DNA from: Paraburkholderia franconis
Lineage (GTDB): Bacteria; Pseudomonadota; Gammaproteobacteria; Burkholderiales; Burkholderiaceae
DNA length: 64,000 nt
NCBI RefSeq assembly: GCF_009362735.1
Contig: NZ_WHNP01000019.1
Coordinates: forward strand, 1 to 64,000
Reading direction: 5' to 3'
Below are positions 26,695 to 33,012 of this stretch, piece by piece. The position numbers and the translations under genes are program-made. Every line of letters starts with the position of its first letter. Position 1 is the stretch's first letter. The notes below the pieces were generated by a model, which was not told the DNA's origin, did no database searches, and saw nothing but the letters and a program-made list of their open reading frames with translations.

Positions 26695-27011
26695 GGCAAC
26701 GCCTCAGTCGGTTTCACTGGCTTCATAAAAAGGTTCGCTCTATGGCCGAAGCGCACGGGTCGGACAAAAGCACTAGCTTACCGAAACATACCAAACGGGG
26801 CCGGCTCGCCAAACCGCTTGCCCTTATGCCTCGCGCTATCACATGAGCTTGATGAAGCCGCACGACTGCGCACGCGCACGGCTCCGACGGCGACCAAATC
26901 ACGAACGGGGTTTGGCCCCCTTTGAGCCGATTGCACTGCTGCGCGCCATAAAGCCATGGACCGCGCCCGATCCGAAACACGAGGATCGCGGCGCGGCCCA
27001 TGCGCCCGATG
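26695..27011. other. Intergenic region without a supported gene
   Basis: 317 bp upstream of the DUF3268 gene and downstream of the cytochrome fusion gene. A 34-codon frame from 26742 has no ribosome binding site. I see no tRNA, repeat or strong hairpin. Confidence 0.45.
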
Positions 27012-28250
27012 TCACTTCCCGGCATTGAGCGGCGTCGCCGACGCACGCACGTTGTCCGCCGTCATCTTCGCACCGCCGGGCCGATAGCCATTCGAGTAGA
27101 GCAGGAACGCCATGATGTCGGCGTAATCCTGATCCTTCAGCTTGCCGGGTTTGTCGGCGGGCATGTTGGTCGCCATATACGTGTACACGCCGCCGATGGT
27201 CAGATGCGCGTTGGACGCGGGCGCAAACGCCGGACCTTGCAGCGCGGGCGCCGTCACGCCTTGCAACTGCGCGCCGTGGCATTTCGCGCAAGCCGCCGAA
27301 TAGAGCATCTTGCCGTGCGTCGCCTGCGCCTGATCGAAAGACGGCGCGCCGCTTGCCGCGTCGGCGGCGATCTTGACGAAGCCGCCCGCGTCGTTCGCAT
27401 TCGCGGCCGCGAGCAGCGCTGGCCGAACGACCGCGCGCGATGCATGCGATGCGCGCGGTCCGTCGCGATAGCGTGCGGGATCGTCAGCGGAGCTTTCGGC
27501 GATCGCATTCGCGGGCATCGTCCAGTCGCGTGTCAAGGCGAGCAGGCGGCCATCGTTCGACAGCGTATCGAGCGCCGCGTCGATCCGTTCGCGCAAAGCG
27601 GTCGTACGTGGCCCGAATGCGAACACGAGTTGCCAGTCCGCGTACGGCGAGCGCGCGGCGGCGACCGTGAAGCGCTGCTGCGGATGCGCAAGCCGATAAG
27701 CGACGACGGCGGGATACCAGACGATCGCGCGCTGCGCATGTCCTTTCGCGACGGCATCGACGCTCAATGCGGACGTGTTCTGCAGATCGAGCTTGATGCT
27801 CGGCTGCTGCACGGCGATCAGCTGCGCGGGGCTCGCGTACATTGCCGCGACTGTGTTCTTTGCGGCACCTTGCGGGTTCGCGTCGGGCGCTTCGATGCTC
27901 ACATAGCCCGCGCGCAGATAGCCGCGCGAAAACTGCAGCTTGCTGTTGGAAGCATCCGCGACCGTCGAGCGCGGAAAGCCGGCGATCACGTCGCAATCGC
28001 GTGCGAGTGTCCTGTCGAGTTCCTTCAGCGAAACGCCGTCGTCATCGCCATCGCCGATGCCGCGCTTGACGAGCGTCGCGGGGATGCCCGCCTGTGCGAA
28101 CACGTTGCGCGCGATGGTTTGATCCAGTGCCGCGGACGGGCTGCCGGGAAACGCGCAGACCTTCACGCTTGCCATCGATGACACCGATGCGAGCGCGAGG
28201 CAGGCAGCAAGCGCGCTCGCTGCCGGAATACGATTGAGAGAGTGGTTCAT
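27012..28250 (-). CDS. Fused periplasmic binding domain (XoxJ-like) and cytochrome c (XoxG-like)
   Basis: A 412-aa exported protein. After a signal peptide (residues 1-28), residues about 29-245 form a type 3 solute-binding-like domain (KVCAFPGSPSAALDQTIARN, RDCDVIAGFPRST, YVSIEAPDANPQGAA, QRAIVWYPAVVAYRLAHP). This is the pattern of the MoxJ/XoxJ/PedI proteins associated with PQQ dehydrogenases. Residues about 305-390 are a class I cytochrome c with heme motif CAKCH at 321-325 and probable Met ligand Met363. It lies 59 bp downstream of the PQQ dehydrogenase in the same direction. The two functions are normally encoded by separate genes; here they are one chain. It should accept electrons from the dehydrogenase and perhaps assist its maturation. 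Confidence 0.85.
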   Translation of the reverse strand: MNHSLNRIPAASALAACLALASVSSMASVKVCAFPGSPSAALDQTIARNVFAQAGIPATLVKRGIGDGDDDGVSLKELDRTLARDCDVIAGFPRSTVADASNSKLQFSRGYLRAGYVSIEAPDANPQGAAKNTVAAMYASPAQLIAVQQPSIKLDLQNTSALSVDAVAKGHAQRAIVWYPAVVAYRLAHPQQRFTVAAARSPYADWQLVFAFGPRTTALRERIDAALDTLSNDGRLLALTRDWTMPANAIAESSADDPARYRDGPRASHASRAVVRPALLAAANANDAGGFVKIAADAASGAPSFDQAQATHGKMLYSAACAKCHGAQLQGVTAPALQGPAFAPASNAHLTIGGVYTYMATNMPADKPGKLKDQDYADIMAFLLYSNGYRPGGAKMTADNVRASATPLNAGK

Positions 28251-28309
28251 GTCGAAGCGTCCGGAAAGATCGGGACGGGCGCGACGCGCCGCGTCCCTGT
28301 TCTGCGAAA

Positions 28310-30037
28310 TCACGAATGGCTGAGCGCGAATACGTAAAGCGTTCCGCCGCGCGGCACCTTGTCCGCGACCTTTGCCATCGGGCCGCCCCAGATGGGATTG
28401 GCGCCGCCGTAGCCCGCGAGCACCGCGACGTATTCCTTGCCGTCGATCTCGAACACTGACGGCTGCGCGATGATCCCGCTCGCGAGTTTCGGGCTTTGCC
28501 ACAGCACCTTGCCGCTCGCGACGTCGAACGCGTACAGATGGCCGTCAAGCGAACCGCTGAACGCGAGGCCGCTTGCCGTCGTTGCCACGCCGCCGTTCCA
28601 CGGCAGCTTGCTCCAGTGGCTCCAGAGCTTCTTGCCGGTGTTCACGTCGATCGCTTGCAGTTCGCCGTAGCCCTGGCTGCCCGGTTCAGGCTTGATCTCG
28701 AAGCCCTCGCCGAGATACGGCAAACCCTCCATGTAGTTCACCGACTTGCCGGACAGCGACATGCACGCGTGCAGCGTCGGCACGATGGCGATGTGCTTGT
28801 CCGCGTCGTATGAAACCGACCACCAGTTCTTGCCGCCGAGGAAGCTCGGACAGGTCTCGATGGTCGTCCCTGTCTTCGGATACTTCGACTCGTCCTGCAC
28901 GGGCTTGCCATCGGCCGTATAACCCGTGACCGAGGTCGCCTTCACGAACGGGCGCGCATAGATCAGCTTGCCGTTGCTCCGATCGATCGCGTGGAAATAG
29001 CCGTTGCGGTCCGCGTGAATGATCGCGTCATAGTCCTTGCCTTCGTACTTGATATTGGCGAGCACGGGCGTGTTGACGCCGTCATAGTCCCACGTGTCGT
29101 GACGCGTGTACTGGTAGTGCCATTTGAGGTCGCCTGTTTTCGGATCGAGCGCGAGCAGCGAGTCCGAATAGAGGTTGTCGCCGGGACGAAGATCGGCGAG
29201 CCACGGCCCCGGATTGCCGACGCCCCAATAGAGCGTCTTGCTGCCGGAATCGTAGGTGCCCGTCAGCCATGCGGGGGCGCCACCGTGCTCCTGCATGCCG
29301 TCGGGCCACGTGTTGCCGCCCGGCTCCTTCGCGCCGGGCACGGTATAGCGCTTCCACAGCACGTTGCCGTTCGCGGGATCGAGCGCGGCGATGAATCCGC
29401 GCGCGCCATACTCGCCGCCCGAGCTGCCGACCACGAGCGCGCCGTCCAGTGCGAGCGGCGCGAGCGAGAACGCGTAGCCCGTGCCCGGATCGAACATCTG
29501 CTTCTTCCATACGAGCGCGCCGCTTTGCGCGTCGAGCGCAGCCACTTCGCCGCTCAGCATCGCGACATAGACGTTCTTGCCGTACAGCGCCACGCCCCGG
29601 TTCACGACGTCGCAGCACGCGGTCTTGAACGACTCGGCGCCGAGCTTCGGTTCGTACTTCCACAGCGTTTTGCCGGACACGGCATCGAACGCATAGACGT
29701 TGTCCTTGGGCGTTGTCACGAACAGATAGCGTCCGTTGACGAGCGGCGTCGCTTCGAAGCCTTGCTGAAGATCGGCGGGAAACTTGTAGGCCCATGCCTG
29801 CTTGAGACCCTTCACGTTCGACGCGTCGATCTGCTTGAGCGGCGAATGCGCCTGGCCGTTGTACGTGCGGTAGTAGGTGAGCCAGCCCGGATCGCTTTGC
29901 GCCGACGTGAGCCGGTCATACGTCACAGCGGGATAGTCGGCCGCGGCGGCAACGGGCCCCGGCCTCAGACTGATGGTTGCCGCGACGGCAGCGGCCAGTA
30001 TCGCGAGCCGCGCGGGCGAAGCCGAACTTGTCTTCAT
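28310..30037 (-). CDS. PQQ-dependent alcohol dehydrogenase, putatively lanthanide-dependent
   Basis: A 575-aa periplasmic quinoprotein of the methanol/ethanol dehydrogenase family. After a signal peptide (about residues 1-33) come the beta-propeller blades with tryptophan-docking motifs (LDAQSGALVW, LDPANGNVLW, IDVNTGKKLW, FDVASGKVLW). The vicinal Cys141-Cys142 disulfide characteristic of these enzymes is present. The catalytic base region reads TWDYDGVN with Asp317 and Asp319; the second Asp is the marker of lanthanide-dependent enzymes (XoxF, ExaF, PedH), where calcium enzymes have Ala or Ser. A sigma-54 promoter candidate lies about 80 bp upstream. Substrate class (methanol or longer alcohol) is not decidable here. 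Confidence 0.93.
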   Translation of the reverse strand: MKTSSASPARLAILAAAVAATISLRPGPVAAAADYPAVTYDRLTSAQSDPGWLTYYRTYNGQAHSPLKQIDASNVKGLKQAWAYKFPADLQQGFEATPLVNGRYLFVTTPKDNVYAFDAVSGKTLWKYEPKLGAESFKTACCDVVNRGVALYGKNVYVAMLSGEVAALDAQSGALVWKKQMFDPGTGYAFSLAPLALDGALVVGSSGGEYGARGFIAALDPANGNVLWKRYTVPGAKEPGGNTWPDGMQEHGGAPAWLTGTYDSGSKTLYWGVGNPGPWLADLRPGDNLYSDSLLALDPKTGDLKWHYQYTRHDTWDYDGVNTPVLANIKYEGKDYDAIIHADRNGYFHAIDRSNGKLIYARPFVKATSVTGYTADGKPVQDESKYPKTGTTIETCPSFLGGKNWWSVSYDADKHIAIVPTLHACMSLSGKSVNYMEGLPYLGEGFEIKPEPGSQGYGELQAIDVNTGKKLWSHWSKLPWNGGVATTASGLAFSGSLDGHLYAFDVASGKVLWQSPKLASGIIAQPSVFEIDGKEYVAVLAGYGGANPIWGGPMAKVADKVPRGGTLYVFALSHS

Positions 30038-30117
30038 CGTTGTCTCCAGTTGAGTTATCGGTGCGACGCCTGTCGGCAGAAGGTCCTAGCTCTGCGTGTC
30101 GGCTGCGTGGCCGTTAA

Positions 30118-30133
30118 GGCAAGTCGCATGCCA
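30118..30133 (-). promoter_or_regulatory. Sigma-54 (-24/-12) promoter candidate for the PQQ dehydrogenase
   Basis: The minus strand reads TGGCATGCGACTTGCC, matching TGGCAC-N5-TTGC with exact GG-N10-GC spacing. The -12 GC lies about 82 nt upstream of the dehydrogenase ATG. A sigma-54 activator is encoded 3 kb away. Confidence 0.75.
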
Positions 30134-30302
30134 TTGCCTCCTCATTACCTGGCGATCCTCTCGAATCGGCTTGGAGCCCATGCGTCGCAGGCGTGCATGC
30201 CGACAAGGCGCGTGGTGGCGCAGCGCGTGTTGTGTTGCATCGTGGAGCAGTGGACAGATCGCGTGTTGCCAAAAGTGACAGCGCGACGTCGTTCAGCGCG
30301 GC

Positions 30303-30317
30303 TGTCGAAACACGACA
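30303..30317. promoter_or_regulatory. Palindrome TGTCG-N5-CGACA, candidate activator site
   Basis: TGTCGAAACACGACA is a perfect 5-5-5 inverted repeat, about 170 bp upstream of the sigma-54 promoter candidate. That is the usual distance for an enhancer-binding-protein site. Assignment to the neighbouring activator is inferred. Confidence 0.5.
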
Positions 30318-30349
30318 AAGCAGAACATGAGGTGATCCTCACGTTCTGC
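30314..30349 (-). terminator. Terminator hairpin after pqqD
   Basis: On the minus strand a 13-bp stem (30337-30349 with 30320-30332, one G-U pair) and a 4-nt loop are followed by TTTGTC. It begins 17 bp past the pqqD stop and separates the pqqAD unit from the dehydrogenase unit. Confidence 0.7.
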
Positions 30350-30365
30350 GCGGGAATAGGAAACG

Positions 30366-30647
30366 TCAGTCGAGCCAGCCGCGTTGTCGTGCGTGGTCGA
30401 TGAACTGATAGACATCCGGTGCGAGGCCGGACGCGTTGAAGAGCGCTTCGAGCTCGTCGATGATTTCATCGAGTTCGCGCGTGCCGTCGCAGCGCGAGAG
30501 AATTTCGCCCGCACTCGGATTGAGCCTCACCATCCCTTGCGGATAGCGCAGCACATAGACGTGCTCGCCGGGCTCCCAGTGCAGCCGGAACAGCTGGCTG
30601 AGGCGCGGGCGCGTGCTCGGACCGGCATCGGCGGGCATCGGCATCAT
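30366..30647 (-). CDS. pqqD: PqqD, PQQ precursor-peptide chaperone
   Basis: A 93-aa protein with the PqqD fold pattern: PRLSQLFRLHWEPGEHVYVLRYPQGMVRLNPSAGEIL, then ELDEIIDELEALF and the C-terminal FIDHARQRGWL. PqqD presents the PqqA peptide to the radical-SAM enzyme PqqE. The ATG at 30647 gives the usual length; a longer frame upstream is not needed. It follows pqqA by 80 bp. pqqB, pqqC and pqqE, normally between or beside these genes, are not in the window. Confidence 0.92.
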   Translation of the reverse strand: MMPMPADAGPSTRPRLSQLFRLHWEPGEHVYVLRYPQGMVRLNPSAGEILSRCDGTRELDEIIDELEALFNASGLAPDVYQFIDHARQRGWLD

Positions 30648-30727
30648 GGCGTGTCGGCCTTTTTGTTTGCGTCGATGATGCGCCGTCACGCGCCGCGTGC
30701 AACGCGCGACGGCATTTCAGCATGACC

Positions 30728-30802
30728 TCAGCGAACGGCGATGTACATCGTCACTTCGAAACCGAAACGCAGATCCGTATAGGCGGGTGTGCTCCACTGC
30801 AT
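30728..30802 (-). CDS. pqqA: PqqA, PQQ precursor peptide (24 aa)
   Basis: A 24-codon gene that translates to a peptide starting [16 protein letters not shown] and ending TMYIAVR. Glu16 and Tyr20, the two residues cross-linked to make PQQ, are at exactly the canonical positions. AGGAG lies 7 nt upstream of the ATG. It was found by reading the minus strand directly. It sits 62 nt downstream of a sigma-54 promoter candidate and upstream of pqqD. Confidence 0.97.
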   Translation of the reverse strand: MQWSTPAYTDLRFGFEVTMYIAVR

Positions 30803-30863
30803 GGCTGTCTCCTGGATGGTTTGACGAACGACCGCGGCTCGATGGCGGTCGGGGCCGTGAAAC

Positions 30864-30878
30864 GCAAGCTCCATGCCG
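30864..30878 (-). promoter_or_regulatory. Sigma-54 promoter candidate for pqqA-pqqD
   Basis: The minus strand reads CGGCATGGAGCTTGC: GG-N10-GC spacing is exact and the -12 element TTGC is intact, one mismatch more than the dehydrogenase promoter at the -24 end. The same GGCATG hexamer is used in both promoters. Confidence 0.7.
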
Positions 30879-30941
30879 GAAGCACTCGCGATGCAGATGA
30901 AACCGCCGTCGCACTGGCGTCGGAATAAATCGCTCGTGGCC

Positions 30942-30960
30942 CGCGTTTAGGTGAAACGCG
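30942..30960. promoter_or_regulatory. Perfect inverted repeat CGCGTTT-N5-AAACGCG
   Basis: 7-bp arms, 5-bp spacer, in the divergent region between pqqA and the cupredoxin gene, about 70 bp upstream of the pqqA sigma-54 promoter candidate. A second dyad, ACACGC-N6-GCGTGT, lies at 30987-31004. Either could bind a regulator. Confidence 0.45.
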
Positions 30961-31072
30961 TGCCGGCGCGCAATTGACCTGCTTCTACACGCTTGTTTGC
31001 GTGTGCATGCCGGTCATTGTCCTATGGAGAATCAGTCGATTGCGGCAGCAGGGCTTTATGAAAGGTGCAGCC

Positions 31073-31489
31073 ATGAGATTCGTTCAACACGTGATGATTC
31101 TCGCCAGCACAATTGCGCTTGGCATTTTCCCGGCTCGCGGTGACGCTCAGCAACACGTCAGCGCGACATTGCTCTCGGATGCAATTCAGCTCGACACCAG
31201 CGAGGTCAAAGCTGGTCCCGTGACGTTCGACGTCCGCAATGCCGCGGACAACAAGATGGTTCACGAACTCGTCGTGTTGAAGACATCGCTCGCCGACAAT
31301 GCGCTTCCGGTTCATAAAGGCCAGGTGCCAGAGCAGAAATTCAAAAAGATGGGCGAAGTCGAGGACGTTGCGCCAGGCAAGAGTCGACGCCTCACGATCA
31401 CGCTTGCGCCGGGCCACTACGTACTCGTGTGTAACAAGCCTGGTCACTATGCGATGGGCATGCATGCGTCGCTTGCGGCCACACCGTGA
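31073..31489 (+). CDS. Secreted cupredoxin (plastocyanin/azurin-like copper protein)
   Basis: A 138-aa exported protein with signal peptide (MRFVQHVMILASTIALGIFP, cleavage near RGDA). The mature domain has the type 1 copper ligand set: His in KMVHELVVL and the C-terminal Cys-His-Met loop in YVLVCNKPGHYAMGM. AAGGTG 6 nt upstream supports the ATG at 31073 over an ATG at 31058. It is divergent from pqqA and could serve as a soluble electron carrier for the alcohol oxidation system, though that is inference from position. Confidence 0.85.
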   Translation: MRFVQHVMILASTIALGIFPARGDAQQHVSATLLSDAIQLDTSEVKAGPVTFDVRNAADNKMVHELVVLKTSLADNALPVHKGQVPEQKFKKMGEVEDVAPGKSRRLTITLAPGHYVLVCNKPGHYAMGMHASLAATP

Positions 31490-31554
31490 AGGGCGTTATC
31501 CGGGCGAAGATGGAGGTTCTTTGCGCGAAGCACAGAGAGACGCGGAATAAATGG

Positions 31555-31588
31555 GCCGCTCGCACGTTTACGCGTTCGAGCGGCTTTT
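31555..31588 (+). terminator. Rho-independent terminator after the cupredoxin gene
   Basis: GCCGCTCG (31555-31562) pairs with CGAGCGGC (31577-31584), followed by TTTT. It lies 66 bp past the cupredoxin stop, so the next gene needs its own promoter. Confidence 0.75.
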
Positions 31589-31669
31589 CGCGCCGAAGCA
31601 TTGAAGACTCTCAGAGCTTTTCCCAGCCGCCGGGGCAGCTGGGGTGCCCGCAAGGGAAGGAGGTGCCCT

Positions 31670-32839
31670 ATGAAAGCTTTGATGCAGTTGTCTGCCTTCG
31701 AATCACCCACGGCGTTCATACGCCCGTCGAAACTCCGTCGCCCGTTCCGCTTCACGCCCGTGCGCTTACACGCCGCCATGTGCGGCATTGGCCTCGCAGT
31801 ACTGTTGCTGGGGCCCTCCATTGCAGGCGGAGAGCCTGTCATTCCGCCGACATCGACCGTCGCTTCGACGGTTCCAGTCAAGCATGACCTCAATCCGTAC
31901 GGCATTGCTTTCGTGCCGGGCGGCGTGCCGTCGGGCAGCGCGCTGAGCCCCGGTGACGTCCTCGTGTCGAACTTCAACGCCGGGTCGAACAAGCAAGGCA
32001 CCGGGACGACCATCGTGAAGCTGGTGACCGACGGCAAGCCAGTGACCTTTTTCCAGGGGCAGAATCTGGGCCTCACCACCGCACTCGCGGTACTGAAGAG
32101 CGGCTTTGTGCTGGTCGGCAATCTTCCGACGACGAATGGCACAGCCATCACCTCGCCTGGCTCGCTATTGGTGATCAACCCGCAAGGCGGGCTCCTCAGC
32201 GAACTGAAAGATTCAACCCTGCTGGACGGTCCGTGGGACATGACCGTCATCAGCGAACAGGGGGCGCAAGTCACCGCGTTCGTCTCGAACGTGTTGAACG
32301 GTACCGTGGCGCGGATCGATATCAACATCGGCGCAAGCGGCGCGACGCTCCTGAACAGCTCGCGCATCATTGCGTCCGGCTACGCGCATCGGCCCGATCC
32401 CGCAGCGCTCGTCGTCGGCCCGACGGGGCTGGCCTATGACGCAGCCCACGACGTGCTTTACGTCGCATCGACCAACAACAACGAGGTGTTCGCCATTTCG
32501 GGTGCTGCGGCGCTCACGCACGATAACGGTCCGGGAACGGTCATCTATCAGGACAATGACCATCTTCACGGGCCACTGGCATTGGCGCTTGCGCCGAACG
32601 GCGATCTGGTGACGTCGAATGGCGATGCCATCAATCCTGACGCGCAGCAACCGAGTGAAATCGTCGAGTTCACACCCGATGGGCATTTCGTTGCGCAGAT
32701 GCAGGTCGATCCGACGCCGGGCTCCGCATTCGGCCTTGCGTTCGGTCTGAGCAGCAGTGGCCAATCGCAGTTCGCGGCAGTCAACGACAACACGAATACG
32801 GCTACCGTCTGGACGTTGCGCACAAGCAGTGGCAACTGA
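31670..32839 (+). CDS. Secreted beta-propeller protein (NHL/SMP-30-like repeats)
   Basis: A 389-aa protein with a very strong ribosome binding site (AAGGAGG) before the ATG. A long N-region of about 30 residues precedes the hydrophobic signal/anchor segment (MCGIGLAVLLLGPSIAGG). The rest consists of beta-propeller-type repeats such as LNPYGIAFVPGG, GPTGLAYDAAHDVLYVASTNNNEVFAI and GPLALALAPNGDLVTSNGD. Similar proteins of unknown function occur in proteobacteria. No PQQ-docking or heme motif is seen. Function not assigned. Confidence 0.8.
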   Translation: MKALMQLSAFESPTAFIRPSKLRRPFRFTPVRLHAAMCGIGLAVLLLGPSIAGGEPVIPPTSTVASTVPVKHDLNPYGIAFVPGGVPSGSALSPGDVLVSNFNAGSNKQGTGTTIVKLVTDGKPVTFFQGQNLGLTTALAVLKSGFVLVGNLPTTNGTAITSPGSLLVINPQGGLLSELKDSTLLDGPWDMTVISEQGAQVTAFVSNVLNGTVARIDINIGASGATLLNSSRIIASGYAHRPDPAALVVGPTGLAYDAAHDVLYVASTNNNEVFAISGAAALTHDNGPGTVIYQDNDHLHGPLALALAPNGDLVTSNGDAINPDAQQPSEIVEFTPDGHFVAQMQVDPTPGSAFGLAFGLSSSGQSQFAAVNDNTNTATVWTLRTSSGN

Positions 32840-33012
32840 CCTTGGAGGAGGACGGATCGAGCGATACCGCATATGACGCCAGCAAGCGCGAGCGATCTCG
32901 CTGCTCGACGGTGAACAGGTTGTCTAGATTTGGAGCACACCTGTTCCGAAAAGCAACAGTGGGTGCGCCAGCACGCAGCACGCTGCAAATACACAGAGGA
33001 AAGGGGAGCGTG

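Larger units (their letters stand above)
30038..30365. other. Regulatory intergenic region upstream of the PQQ dehydrogenase
   Basis: A 328-bp gap. From right to left on the minus strand it holds the pqqD terminator hairpin, a perfect TGTCG-N5-CGACA palindrome and a GG-N10-GC sigma-54 promoter candidate. No ORF is supported. Confidence 0.7.

Noticed and set aside
31508-31530. Sigma-54-like TGGAGG...TTTGC upstream of the beta-propeller gene
   Set aside because: GG to GC spacing is 9 instead of 10 and it lies before the terminator at 31555, so it cannot serve the propeller gene.
31635-31655. GG-N10-GC match (GGCAGCTGGGGTGC) just upstream of the beta-propeller gene
   Set aside because: The -12 element lacks the TT of TTGC and the -24 element is poor; a chance match in G-rich sequence is more likely.
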